From Mastigamoeba balamuthi (lineage: Eukaryota > Evosea > Mastigamoebida > Mastigamoebidae): 35,638 nt of DNA. A program made the translations under genes and the position numbers. Of this stretch, positions 18,838 through 33,258 are shown in pieces (within the stretch, counting starts at the first letter, position 1; each line of letters starts with the position of its first letter). The DNA lies in the NCBI GenBank assembly GCA_902651635.1, contig CACRSC010000027.1, positions 1-35,638 of the forward strand, read 5' to 3'. The notes beneath the pieces are model-generated. The model was not told the origin of the DNA, ran no database searches, and saw only the letters and a list, made by a program, of their open reading frames with translations.

Positions 18838-21779
18838 ATGGAGGGCGTGAGCCAGCGGGCCATCGAGGCCGAGGCCGACCGCGTGTTCGAGCAGTTCCCC
18901 TCGGACGACGTCCGCTCCAAGGTGACCGCCGCGCGCACCGACATCATCCAGCGCAAGCAGGAGCTCCGCAAATTCGTCGGGTGAGACGCGACACGCGTTC
19001 CACAAATATCTTCGTCCCCCCCACACAGCGCGGGAATCGGAATTTCCTGCACCTGTGACGCAAGCACTGGAATTGACCCGTCTGGGGCATAACGGCGTCC
19101 AGCGAGCACTACAAGGAGCTGCTCGAGGTCGCCGACTCGGTGCTGCGCGTGCGCGACGTGTCGTCGCAGCTGCTGGCCGAGTCGCAGCGCGCCGCGTCGG
19201 ACGCCGCCGCCGTGCGCCCGCCGCACCTGCAGCGGGCCGCCCCGGAGCGGCAGATTCCGAGCCCGAGGAATCCGGAGATACGCGAATCTCCGGCCGCCGT
19301 GGCCGCCTCGATGCGCGCGGTGGTGCACGCGCCCGACATCATGTGCTCGGCCATGGACAGCGGCGACTTCTCCACCGCGGCCGCCGCCTACCTCGCGGCC
19401 CAGGCCGCCCACTCGTCCCTGCCCGCCGACGTCCTCGTTCGATTCCCGATTCCCGATTCGCGAATCCAGATATTCGCGAGGAGAAATATCTCACGTGGAA
19501 TCTTTTTCTCCCCCTCTCCCCCCTGTTCAGGCGAACGCTCCTGTCGTGGCTCGCCAGTGGGCGTCGGCGGCGATGGTGGCCAAGCGGGTGCTGCAGCTCG
19601 CACGCGGGTGCCTGGAGCGCGAGGAGGCGGGCACCCCCGAGCTGAGCGACGCGCTGGCGTGCCTGCTGCTGCTCTCGCTCGCGCCCCCCTCTGCGCTCTT
19701 CCGCGACTTCCTGGCCGCCCGCTCCCGCAGCGCCCTGCGCGCCCTCAGCGCCCCCGCGCGCGACGCCGCCGCTGCCCGAGCCTCGCTGGCGCGCCTCGTG
19801 GCTGCCCTGAGCGCGGCGCTGCGCCAGACCGACGCCATCTTCTGCGCGCAGCCCGACGACGCCCGCCGCTGCGCCCTTGCCGACGCCCTCGCGCCCTTCC
19901 TGCCGCGCGCCGGCGACCTGCCCGCCGACGCCGCCCTCGCCCTGCGCCGCTGCGCTGCCCCCGCGTGCGCGGGGGCCGGGGCCGTGGCGCTCGAGGACGT
20001 GCGCGTGGCCTGCGCCGCGTGGCTGCGAGACGTCTGCGACGCCGCCGCCCCCGCGGTCGCCCGCCTGCTCGCCGCCCACGCCGCCACGGCCGCGGAGGTC
20101 GCGCTGGCCGCCGCCGAGGTGCAGGGCGCGCTGGCAGCGGCCGCCTGGCGGGCCGTCTGCCTGCGGACGATGGGCGCCGAGTGGCCGCTGTGGCCCGCGC
20201 TCTTCGACGCCCCGCTGCTCGCGCGGGCCCGCGAGGCCGTCAGCGCGCAGTTCGCGGCCGCCGCGCAGGCGTTCGGCGCCGAGCTCGACGCGCGCGTGGC
20301 GGGCGTCGCGGCCGCGGGCCACGAGGGCGACGTGGGCGCGTGGGTCTGGCGCGGCGCCGGGGCAGCAGCGGGCGCCGGGGCGCTGGGGGCGTTCGTGGGC
20401 GAGCGCAGCCCCTACGCCCAGACGCCGGCCGTCCGCTCGCTCGTCTCTGTGCTCGACGCGCGCCTGCGCTCGGCCGTCGACGACGCCGCCGCCGTCGCCC
20501 CGACCATCGACGACAGCGCCGCGCTGCGGGGCGCGTCCCCGGGCGCAGCCGCCGCCGCGGGGCTCAGCAAGCAGTGAGCTTCTCCAGCGCCCCCGCCCTC
20601 CCTGACGCGCGTCCTCCCCACAGCGAGAGGGAGCTCGCGGCGCACGCGCGGGCGGCGTTTGCGCAGGCGATGGCGGACGTGGCCGCGAGGATGGCCGCGC
20701 GGCTGGCGCTGGAGACGACGGCGGCGGGGGGCGCGGGCGGCGACAGGGCCGCGCAGGCGCGCGCGGCGTTCGTGGGCCGCGCTGCGGCGGCCGTCTCCCG
20801 GCACGTGCGCACGGTGCAGTGCTGCGGCTGCCCCGCGGCTGCGCGGGCTGCGCTCCACGCGGTGCAGGCGAGGTCGGTTGTCTTCTGGGCCGCCTCTGTG
20901 GCGCGCCCGCTCGTCGCGGACTTTGAGCGGCGGCTGGCCGCCACGCGCTGGGCCGCGCGCGACTCGTGGGAGCCGCTGCAGCTGGCGCCCGACGAGCGCG
21001 ACGCCCCGACGTCGCCCGCGCACGCCTCGCCGGCGCTGTGGTCGCTGCTGCTGGGCTGCGCGCGCGCCGCGACGGCCGCCTACGGCCACGCGCCCCCGCG
21101 CTGCGCGCTCAGCGCCCTCGTGCGCGCCGCCGGCGACGCCGCGCTGGCCGCCTACGCGCGCCTGGCCGCGCCGCCGTCGCCGCTGGCGACGCTCGAGGGG
21201 CGCGTGCAGGCGTGGTTCGACGTGGCCTTTGTGGGCGAGGCGCTGCAGGGGCGCGCGCTGGACCCCAGGGACCCGCTGGCGCCCGCCGTCGCCGAGGCCG
21301 CGGGCCACGCGCGGCCGCCCAGCGCGCAGCAGGCCGCCGCAGAGGCCGACGCGTGGCGCGCGGCCGTCGACGCCGCCGCCTGTGCGCTGCGCGCGGGCGT
21401 CGACCCCGTCGACGTGCGCTTCTTCGAGCCGCGCGTGCGGGCGGCCGTCCAGCGCTGCCTCTCGCGCGGCCAGATGTTCCTGGCGGCCCTCTGGCCCGCC
21501 CAGCACGTCTCCGAGTAGTGCGCTGCCCTCCCCCAGCGCGGGGCGGGGCTCGTCTCTGGTCTCACAGGCGCGCTGTGCCCGCAGCAAGGCGAGGGGGGCG
21601 GGGCAGGAGATGCACTCGATACTGCCGACGGTCAAGGCGGGGCCGCGGTTCGTGCTGCTGCCGGCGGTCGTGCAGACGGCGTCCGGGGGCGCGTCGCTGA
21701 TCATGGACCCCGCGATGCAGCTCAGGCGCACGCGCAGCGTCTCGCCGCCCTCGGCGTCGCTGTCGCCCTCGGCGTTCCT

Positions 21780-21810
<31 letters not shown>

Positions 21811-21864
21811 GCGCAGGCGGTGAACTCGCCCATACACCACCGCGTGCTCTCGTTCCTGTCGTGA
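18838..21864 (+). CDS. COG1: Conserved oligomeric Golgi complex subunit 1
   Basis: Lobe A subunit of the COG Golgi tether. Five exons give 897 residues, against about 980 in animals: 18838-18980, 19103-19436, 19531-20573, 20624-21517 and 21585-21864, all phase-consistent. The N-terminus (VFEQFPSDDVRSKV ... ELRKFVG | EHYKELLEVADSVL) matches the family's opening 'DxxxLFxxxxxxEIRxxExxxRxxIxxKKEELRxxVGxRYRDLIxAADxI' pattern. MDSGDFSTAAAAYL and VVARQWASA follow as in COG1. The last exon encodes RFVLLPA, similar to the conserved RFxLLP near the COG1 end, and a run of nine Gln encoded by CAG repeats at about 21783-21809. Exon 4 would end at a TAG (21516-21518) if unspliced; the GTGCGC donor overlapping it restores the conserved tail. 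A palindromic element is read in frame at 19253-19291. Confidence 0.87.
19437..19530 (+). other. COG1 intron 2 with dyad repeats
   Basis: A 94-bp intron starting GTTCGATTCCCGATTCC and ending CTGTTCAG. It contains a perfect 12-bp palindrome, GATTCGCGAATC (19455-19466), and several AATATC/GATATT words. Its first bases repeat the TTCGATTCCCG found inside COG6 intron 1. Confidence 0.75.
21783..21809 (+). repeat. CAG repeat encoding polyglutamine in COG1
   Basis: An uninterrupted CAG run encodes nine Gln residues near the COG1 C-terminus. It is a likely length-variable site. Confidence 0.85.
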
Positions 21865-22941
21865 GAAGGAGAAGGGGGGGCAACCGCTGCGAGGCCAAGC
21901 GCTGCCCAGACAGAGAGCCCCATGCAAATACCAGTGGCCAACGAGTTGTCTCGATGGTTTCGCAGGTATGCTGGTCCGTCCTTGCGGTACTGTGCCCGAG
22001 GCATCGTTGGGGCTGTCCTAAATATATTTGTAATGCGTGGGAGCAAGGGGCACTCAAGACCCTATAAACAATACTGGGTTGCTGGCATTGTAGTGATACA
22101 TCAATGAGGCGAGGTCGAAGACCAATATACATTTCGCCCATTATCCCCTTGCGTGTCCCAGTTTCCCCGCTGTCGCAGTGTTCTCGGTGAGGACTTGAGC
22201 AGCAACTCCGAGGCAATTGCGAATCTGAAATGGAAACTAAACCGTCCGCTGCCCCCAGGGCTGCCTGCCCTCTCGCTGGGGCCGTGGGGATCACCGGCTG
22301 GGGTTGGCCACCGCTCGTGAACCGTTCTCTCTCTGGGAGGACACCAGCGCAACCGCAGGTTTTCCCCGCGGATCTGCCGCCGCGATTGCCCCCCAGCGAG
22401 GCCATGACACTGCTCACTTTTCAGTTTGCTCAGAATCAGTGGAAAACAGTGCAATAAATCCCCCGATCAGTTACCTTCCTTGCATTTGGTCAAGGCTTGA
22501 GGGATCATGTAGTGGCATGTCTTGGGGACTTATTTGCTTCTGTTCCGCAATTCCTACTGGAATCTACTGGCAGATAAACGCCAGGGAGCTGAAACAGATA
22601 TTTCATTTGTGGCAAAATATCTTCTGACTCAGTATTTTGAAAACCGCGCCATTTGTGCAGTGCAGCAGCAGGGGCCCTAGCACAGGGCCCCGAGCACTGT
22701 GCTGCCTGTAATTGTGAGAAGGAAGAGGACCTGTACCCGGCTCTTCATCCCACGCATCGTACTGGTCGAAACTGATCACGGTGATGCTCCAGAACAGTTT
22801 CAATTCAAGTTTCATTTTTGATACTCCTTTGCAGGAAATCTGGCAGTCGAACTGAAACAAGTAGCAAAGTTTCAAGAAATCGAGATCAACATTTCGTACT
22901 TGTTTCACCTTCATAGCCGGAATTCATCAAAAGTTATTAGG
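21865..22941. other. Spacer, transition from GC-rich to AT-rich sequence
   Basis: No recognisable gene lies between COG1 and the second DDE-family copy. GC content falls visibly after about 21960, marking the end of gene island 1. Short frames here show no family resemblance. Confidence 0.5.
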
Positions 22942-24918
22942 ATGCCTCTCTCCAGCAAGAAAAAACGACAGAGGCAGGAGGCAGGACGGAGGAATGCAGC
23001 TAAAAGAGCTTCACATAGGGGTCCTCGTTCTGTTGATGGATTCCTGGAAGCAAAAAGCACATTCTCTGAGTGTTTACTGCATCAGGACCCTCCCTATGTG
23101 GTTCTTCCCAAAAGACAGAGACCAGAAGAACAAATTCAGCAAGAGAAGGTAAGAACTGATTTTAGAATGTGCAATTACTAATTCCAACAAAGCCAACAAG
23201 AGGACGACCAGAGGCTCCAATCACGCAACTCTCATCCCGCAGTCTGGGACGCATTGTATCAGACCTTGAGGAGCAGGTAACTCAACTTGGTCGTGATAAT
23301 CCAGCCTATCTTCTGAAGGTAAATAATGCTATGCAATTGTTTTAAACAAGAAACATTACAGTGTCTCTGTGAGAAGTGGAACATTGGAGGAATTGAAAAC
23401 CCCTTGGGGGTTTTTCAAATGCTTAATTCCTACTTCTCTGCAGGAGACCAGGCTCGAATTGCATGCTGCATGTATTCTTGCCTGTCATCACGGTTATTAT
23501 CATATCTACAAAAAGTCTCTAATAGTAATGACTAAAACAGGGATATTGCAAGCTTGACTGGCTTATCAGCACGGACAATCAGTCATGTTCGCAAGGGAAT
23601 AAACTTCCCTGATCTGCTATCCGAGCAACAAGAGGAACAAGCAGAGGAGGCCCAAGAGGATGCATAGAGAAGAGAGACCGATTCTCCAAGTGGCCAACCA
23701 GTATGATTATTTCTCGTTTTTCTCTCACATTTATTTAGCTGAGGCTGCTGAGGAAATGAAAAAATGGCTTCTCTCAGTCACTGCTGTGCAGTCTGGAAGA
23801 AAGACACTACGGTTTACTGACTGGGGTACATTTGGAGAGGCCTTTTTGCACTATGAAAAGGCAGTCTCTAAGCCACTGGGAGAAACTCGGTTTTTGGAGC
23901 TTGTTCACTAAGCACGAATCTTCACTGCTGTTTTTGATCGGTTTGTATCTTTTCTGTTTATTCACTCATTTTTTTCAGATACTCCTGCCCAATCTGTACT
24001 GATTTCAGGCTGAAGGAGCGCAGTGGTGAGCTGATCTCTGAGGAGGAGCATCTCGTTTATATGGAGCACATTCAGATTGTTTACAATCAGCGTCATGTCC
24101 AGCGTCTTCATAAGAACAACCTCAGAGCAGGGGAACTTCTGATTATCTTCGACTATACCATCTTCCATGAAACTGCTGAAATCAAGTTGCATGACTTGGA
24201 TTTCGCAGTGTGGGGTCTTGTGGATGACAAGTGGTATCACTTTGACTGTATGGTTCAGGCTCCAAGCACGTGGAAGTACACGTCCCTGGGAATGCAGTCT
24301 CTGTGGAATACAATCAAGAAGGACTTCCCACATATCCCTCTGACTATCACTGCACTGCACTTTTGGGCAGATGGTGGTCTGAAGGTCAAGAACATAATCT
24401 TCTCAATCAGAGAGCTGAAGGTTTGCACTTTTACCTTACAATAATACTAATATTGATGCAGAATCAAATCTGGCAGGACTATCAGAGACATATCAGAGTC
24501 TCATTCGACCTCTATGGCCCTTGCCATGGTCACTCAGTGTGTGATGGGCATTTTGGGCAGGGGAAGCAGGTACATGTTTTCTTTGCTAATATACTAAATA
24601 TCATAATAGAAGCTTCGGAAGGCCTTTGCAGGAAATCTCATTCACACAGAGGAACAGATTGCTACAGTCGTTAAAGGGTTAGTATGTCTTTTATTGATTA
24701 ATTACTAAGAGTTGTTTAGAATGCAGCATACGACAGTAATACAGCTTGATAAAGAGGAGATTGCATTGATTCCAGATCGGGAAATCAGAGGACTTGATGG
24801 AAAAGTGAATAGAAACTTTCACTTCGAGTTCCCTGATGCTCCAGACAGTCTTCTTTACTGTAGGAGCTCAGAGGCAGAGGAAGCTCTGTCTGCTGCAGTG
24901 ATTTCCGATAAGAATTGA
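22942..24918 (+). pseudogene. DDE-like transposase family, copy 2 (core intact, two nonsense codons)
   Basis: A multi-exon gene related to copy 1. The basic N-terminus (MPLSSKKKRQRQ) runs to a GTAAGA donor at 23149. The next exon has an AT-hook-like PTRGRPEAP. The HTH exons read DIASLTGLSARTISHVRKG across a 26-nt intron at 23515-23540. WGTFGEAFLHYEKAV and YSCPICTDF follow. The catalytic-like core has three acidic blocks: IIFDYTIFHE (about 24145), LHFWADGGLKVKN (about 24360) and PCHGHSVCDGHFGQGKQ (about 24530). A terminal exon encodes NRNFHFEF. The order D..., (W/S)DGG..., HGxxxxDGHFG resembles a widespread family of hypothetical proteins with an RNase-H-like core. In-frame TAG at 23665-23667 and TAA at 23909-23911 (Lys in copy 1) suggest recent inactivation. 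Introns use GTAAGA, GTAAAT, GTTTGC, GTACAT and GTTAGT donors. Confidence 0.68.
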
Positions 24919-25144
24919 TTGATTTAATACAATATTCAAGTTTAAAATTCGTTTTTTTTTGCTCTTTTCTCGCAGAGTAGGTTATATTAAAATGGAAGCC
25001 AAAAGGAACCACCGAAATACCTGGAACTCTGACAGAAATCGTTTTTTGGCAGTTTTTGAGCAATGAAGAAAGTGAGCAGTGTCATAAATAGCAGCACCGC
25101 CGACATCTCCCCCGCAAGCACCGCCAGAGCCCCCCGCTCCGCCC

Positions 25145-26556
25145 ATGTCGTCCTCGGGGCAGCTCCACCGGCGCAGCAGCGGTGCGAGCCCGCGCAAGCT
25201 GCAGCCGCTGGACCACCCGCGCGCCCCGCCGCCCGCTGCGCCCCCCGCGGACTTCCCCGCGGTCGAGGCGCTGCTGGAGCTCCGCCGCGCAGTGCACTCG
25301 CAGCAGCAGCAGCAGCGCCAGCAGGCCGGCGGCCAGCGCTGCGTCGTCGGCACAGCCCCGGCGGCAGCGCAGCAGGCGGACGTGCAGCGCGTCGTCGAGG
25401 GCCTCGCGGCCAGGCTCGCCGAGTCGGAGAAGGTCATCCGCGAGAAAGTGCGCTGTGTGTTTTATTGAATTTCCGAATAATCAATTGACTTGGGCCGCCC
25501 GCGGGGCAGAACGCGCGCATCAGCGTGCTCGAGGCGAAGCTGCGCGAGGCCGAGGGGGCGGACACGCGGCTGCGGGAGCTGGCGGCGTCGCACGAGGCGC
25601 TGGAGCGGCAGGTGGCCGAGATGGAGCAGTTCCTGCGCGACTACGGCCTCGTCTGGGTGGGCCCCGAGGACCAGGGGCAGCAGCGACCCGCCAGCAGCGG
25701 CGAGCAGCCCGCGGCAGAGGCCCCCCCGCGGCGCAAGCTGAGCGCGCCCAGCGCCGTGGGCGGGGAGGCGGAGGTGCCCGAGGGGTTCGCGGTGGACGGG
25801 CGGCTGCTGCGGCACAACATCCGCGAGCTCAACGTGCAGACGGGCGAGGGCGTCGCGGCCGTCACGGCGCGCGCAGACGGCACGCACCAGCTGCGCGTGC
25901 CCGACCCGCTGCCGCTGGCCGTCTACCGCGACGGCATCTTCCTCCAGGGCGGTCCCTTCCGCAGCTTCGCGCAGGCCAGCGCCCGCCAGCTCGTCGCCGA
26001 CATCGCCGACGGCTACTTCCCCGACGAGCTGCAGCGCCGCTTCCCGCGCGGCGTCCCCATCCGCTTCACCGACCGCACCGCGGAGACCTACGCGCCCGGC
26101 ACCCCGGCGGCCCTCGTCCACGCGACCCCGCGCGGGGCCCCGCAGCAGCAGCAGCCCGCGGGGCCCGGCGCGGCCCTGCGGAGGTTCGAGCGCGCGCTGG
26201 CGACGCGCGTCGTCCGCAACGGTCAGCTCGTCGACGTCCGCGAGGGCCTCGTCTCGCGCGTCCTGCGCAGACCGCAGCCCCCGCAGGCGCCCGCCGAGCG
26301 CGGGGAGGGGCCCCTGGCCGTCAAGCTCCGCCTGCCCTCGGGCGCGGGCGTCGTGGTGCGGCTGGGCGAGCGCGCCAGCGTCGGGGAGCTGCGAGAGGCC
26401 GCTGCGCGGGCGGCGGGGGCCGACGTCCGTCTCGTCCTCGCCGGCGCCCCGCCCAGGCGCCTCGAGGACCCCGCCGCGCCCGCCGCCCCGCTGCACATGG
26501 CCACCCTCTACGCCGAGCCCGCTGCGCCCGCCGGGGCCCCGGAGCGCGGCCGCTGA
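25145..26556 (+). CDS. UBX/SEP-domain protein, UBXN11 (socius)-like
   Basis: A probable cofactor of the AAA ATPase p97/Cdc48. Two exons (25145-25447, 25510-26556) give 449 residues around a 62-bp GTGCGC...GGGGCAG intron at phase 0. Order: a Gln/Pro-rich N-terminus with a short polyQ; a coiled coil spanning the splice junction (RLAESEKVIREK | NARISVLEAKL) that ends in QFLRDYGLVWVG; and a SEP domain (IRELNVQTGEGV, YRDGIFLQGGPFRSF, DIADGYFPDELQRRFPRGVP). Last is a C-terminal UBX-like beta-grasp (VKLRLPSGAGVVV ... LHMATLYAEP). The combination of FLxDYGLxWVG and DGxFPxELQRRxPxGVP is typical of UBXN11. Animal UBXN11 has been linked to Rho-family GTPases, and carry-over of that role is not testable here. 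It sits at the sharp AT-to-GC boundary at about 25080. Confidence 0.88.
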
Positions 26557-30290
<3,734 letters not shown>

Positions 30291-30684
30291 GCGCTGCGCT
30301 CTTTGCCTGCTGCCCCCGCGGCCCCCCGCGGCGCCCTGGCCCTCTAGCCTGCGCGCCGCCCGCCGCGCCATCTAGGGGCGGTGCTGCAACACCTCCCCCA
30401 GCACAAAAGCACAACCGGTGTTTCTGATTTTTTAAAAACCCCCACCCCGCTGCTCTGGTGCCTGCCTGGCTGCCTTGTTCTTGTCTGTCGTTCTTTGTGG
30501 CTGGACCACCCTCAGTCTTTCTGTACAGTAGCGGCGTGGTCGTGTGTGGCGGTGGGAGTGAGTCTGGCTGGTTTGCGCAGGGTGCTGGGTGCGTCTTTTT
30601 CGAGTGCTTTGTGAGGGGCATTGCCCCGTTTTCTGGTGTTTTGTGGTGTTTGGCGCCAAATTATTTAGAATAGCTCGACTACTC
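30291..30684. other. Convergent intergenic region
   Basis: These 394 bp hold the 3' ends of GAPDH-PGK (+) and the cyclin (-). The sequence becomes T-rich and less GC-rich after about 30420. No clear polyadenylation signal and no gene is seen. Confidence 0.5.
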
Positions 30685-31589
30685 TTACTCCAGCGCGCAG
30701 AAGCTCCAGGGGCACAGCACGAGCTCCAGCCACGGCGTGAGGTCCGGCTGGTTGGGGTCCGTGTTGTTGTCCGACTCGCGGGGCACTGGGGGCGGGCCGT
30801 TAACGCGCAGCGGCAGGCACAAGAGCCGGGAAGGAGAGAGCGCAGGAGCGAAACGAGCGGGGGGCGAAAATGCCCCCATTCGGGACTCGGCTGCGAAAAA
30901 GAGGCGCCGGGGGAGCGAGCAGGGGCAGCGCTGCACGCACGCATGTGGGCGATGCTGCGCAGGGCGGCCTCGAAGCAGTCGTGGCCCACGAAGAGGTCCC
31001 AGTCGAGGCGGCGCAGGAACTCGAGCTCCATGCGGTTGAGCTCTGCGAGCGGGAGGCCCGCGACCTTTGCGAGGAACGCGTTGCTGGGCGCCCTGTCCGC
31101 GTTGGCCTTGACCGCCGCCATCACCCCCAGGAACGCCACCCTGTGCGCGTTGCGCTCCGTCACCCACGCCCCTGCCTTCTGCAGCCTGTCGATGTAGACC
31201 AGCGCCGTCACCCAGACCGCCGGGCACCTCGTCAGGTGCCGCTCGATCCTGCGCAAAAACCCGTTAAAAACCGCGCAAAAAACCCCCGGAAAATTCGAAA
31301 ACAAAAGCGCCGAACATTCGCGGACGTCCGCGGACGCGCCAGACGCGGGGGCCCGGGGGCGGGCGGGGTACCTGAGGGCGTAGTCGGAGAGCTCGAGGGT
31401 GACGCGGCCGCGGGAGGCGAAGGGGTCGCTGGCGGGGTCGTAGTCGCCGGGCAGCAGCGACTGCTCCGCGTCCTCGACGACCTGCTCCAGCGCGCTGCAG
31501 AACAGCTCGCGCGCCAGGGCGCCCGCCCGCTGGCACGCGGCTCCCTCGGGCTCCTGCTGCTGCTCGGGCTTGCGGTAGCGCGACGACAT
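30685..31589 (-). CDS. PHO80/PCL-type cyclin
   Basis: A regulatory subunit for a CDK of the Pho85/CDK5-like type. Three exons (31589-31372, 31248-30941, 30785-30685) give 208 residues, typical of single-box cyclins (P/U type). The cyclin box reads across the first splice as ELSDYALR | IERHLTRCPAVWVTALVYIDRL. KANADRAPSNAFLAKVAGLPL and ELNRMELEFLRRLDWDLFV follow, with the characteristic NR(K)xYxVGGIxxxELNxLExxFLxxLxxxL pattern of PHO80-like cyclins. The tail is short and ends TPWLELVLCPWSFCALE. Donors are GTACCC (the least typical here) and GTGCGT. It is convergent with GAPDH-PGK and divergent from the secreted-protein array. Confidence 0.85.
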
Positions 31590-32187
31590 CGGGGGCGCCG
31601 ACAGGAGCGAATTAGCGGAACTAAGGGTGAAATTAAGTTCAAAGTGATTTCGGTCCGGAGATCTATTTCAGGCAGCGAAGTTCCACGAGCGTCGGTGCTG
31701 GGGGAGCGGGCCGCTCTCGCCCAGGCCGCGCTTACCACGCGCAGCAGTAGCGACAGGCTTGCCACGCCTCCCGCGCGGAGCTGCCCCGGAGGCGTTGGGT
31801 TCAGCAATTCTGAGCGCGCAGATTGTCGCAGTGCAAATGAGGCACAATTATGAGATCTCTGCCACCACCCAGAGCTCGTTGAGCTCGTTGCGCCCTCGGG
31901 GGAGATGCAACCAGGCAGTGACAACGCCACCCCGACGCGGGTCTCACAGGCAATCGTGGGGAGGGTGTGCACCGCCTCTACTAAGACCTTGACCTCTCAC
32001 GAACATCGGCAGGCCCGCTGCTCCATGGCCTTGGGACCTCGCAGAGTCTCCATAGATTCTCGCATCCATGATGCGTGACTACACACGTACGTCGTCCAGA
32101 TTTGCGGAGAAAGCGAATTGGACACCGCCTGCAGAAACGAAATTCGGGCACTCGCGGATTTCGTTCAGTCCGCATTTCATTCTGCCC
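31590..32187. promoter_or_regulatory. Divergent region between cyclin and secreted Cys-rich gene
   Basis: A 598-bp interval with mixed composition. It must contain both promoters, but I recognise no conserved box in it and no further gene. Confidence 0.4.
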
Positions 32188-32814
32188 ATGAAGAGCGTAC
32201 CTCACACCCACCGCACCTGCGCCACGCTGGCGCTGCTGGCGGCCCTCGCAGGGGCAGTGGTGGCCGAGTGGCAGGGCTGCGAGAGCAGCGACGACTGCGC
32301 CCAGACGGTGCCCGGGAAGACGAGCTGCTGCCACGTGGGCGACAGGCGCTGCCTGACGATGGACTCGTGCGCGTGGGCCAACAAGGTCGACAAGACCAAC
32401 CGCAACTGCGACTGCATCGCCCCGGGCGTCAAGGGCAGGCACGTGGCGCGCTGGGGCGCGTGCAGGCTGTCGTCCGACTGCGACACGGGGCTCGTGCGGG
32501 GGCAGCAGCTGCACTGCCACAGGGGCGACAGGCGCTGCCTCACTGACGCCGACTGCGCGTGGGCCAACCTCGTCGACCGCACGGGCCGCGACTGCTCGCA
32601 GCCCACCGACTACCACTGCTACAACGGCAAGCTGGAGCACGAGCTCGGAGAGACGTCCTACTACTTTGGGGACTTCGAGTGCGGGGGCGAGTGCCCCAAG
32701 TGCCACAACATCGACCCCTGCAACGTTGACAGCGACTGCGAGTGCGGCAACTGCCAACAGGACCTCGACCCCTCCATTCACTACTGCTGGCCCAAGCACC
32801 CCACCGTCCCCTAG
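32188..32814 (+). CDS. Secreted cysteine-rich repeat protein, copy A
   Basis: A 208-residue single-exon protein with an N-terminal signal peptide (hydrophobic TCATLALLAALAGAVVA after MKSVPHTHR). The mature part has two related modules. Module 1 has the spacing C-x5-C-x9-CC-x6-C-x5-C-x12-C-x-C and contains GDRRCLTMDSCAWANKVD. Module 2 repeats GDRRCLTDADCAWANLVD with one Cys of the CC pair replaced. A separate C-terminal Cys cluster follows (CGGECPKCHNIDPC ... CECGNC). The even cysteine framework suggests a disulfide-rich extracellular or cyst/granule protein. I do not recognise the family, and no catalytic motif is visible. It is paralogous to the gene at 33259, with a decayed copy between. 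Confidence 0.85.
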   Translation: MKSVPHTHRTCATLALLAALAGAVVAEWQGCESSDDCAQTVPGKTSCCHVGDRRCLTMDSCAWANKVDKTNRNCDCIAPGVKGRHVARWGACRLSSDCDTGLVRGQQLHCHRGDRRCLTDADCAWANLVDRTGRDCSQPTDYHCYNGKLEHELGETSYYFGDFECGGECPKCHNIDPCNVDSDCECGNCQQDLDPSIHYCWPKHPTVP

Positions 32815-32904
32815 GGGCCTCCGCCGGCACAGAACAAACAGCAGATGCTCATTTCAATTGCATCCACCCCTCGCAGGGCAGCAACGCCCCCTTCCCCCCA
32901 CGCA

Positions 32905-33120
32905 CATGGTGGTGACAGCATGAGTAGGATGGCTGCGAGAGCAGCGACAAGTCCGTTCAGACGGTGCCCGCGAAGATGAGTTGCTGCCACGTGGGCGACA
33001 GGCGCTGCCTCACGGACGCATTGCGACTGCACCCCCCGGGCAACAGGGGCATGCACGAGCGTGCTGGGGCGCACAGGTCGTCGTCCGACTGATACGAGGG
33101 GCAGCAGGATGTGCACACAT
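32905..33120 (+). pseudogene. Decayed copy of the secreted Cys-rich gene
   Basis: DNA similarity to both neighbours is clear (GTGGGCGACAGGCGCTGCCT at 32990-33009, and later TCGTCCGACTG), but the reading frame is interrupted. A deletion joins the end of module 1 to the linker before module 2, so most of the conserved module is lost. There is no usable signal peptide. It is a relic of a third array member lying between the two intact copies. Confidence 0.8.
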
Positions 33121-33258
33121 GTGCCGTGACATTAATGTAACAGCGATCAAGAGCACATACAAAAGCGGATACCTCAGAGATACACGCACACGTCAGACGA
33201 GCTGTGGGAAAAGCGGAACAACACGCAAACTCTCAAAACGACAGTTGCCACAAGACCC

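Noticed and set aside
19212-19232. A 21-nt intron GTGCGC...CAG inside COG1 exon 2
   Set aside because: It fits the donor consensus and is in frame either way, but it is too short to be credible and the protein reads well without splicing.
23665-23911. Reassigned TAG/TAA codons (an alternative genetic code)
   Set aside because: TAG ends TOP3, the thioredoxin-like gene and secreted copy A, and TAA ends the cyclin. The in-frame stops occur only in transposon-derived copies, so nonsense mutation is simpler.
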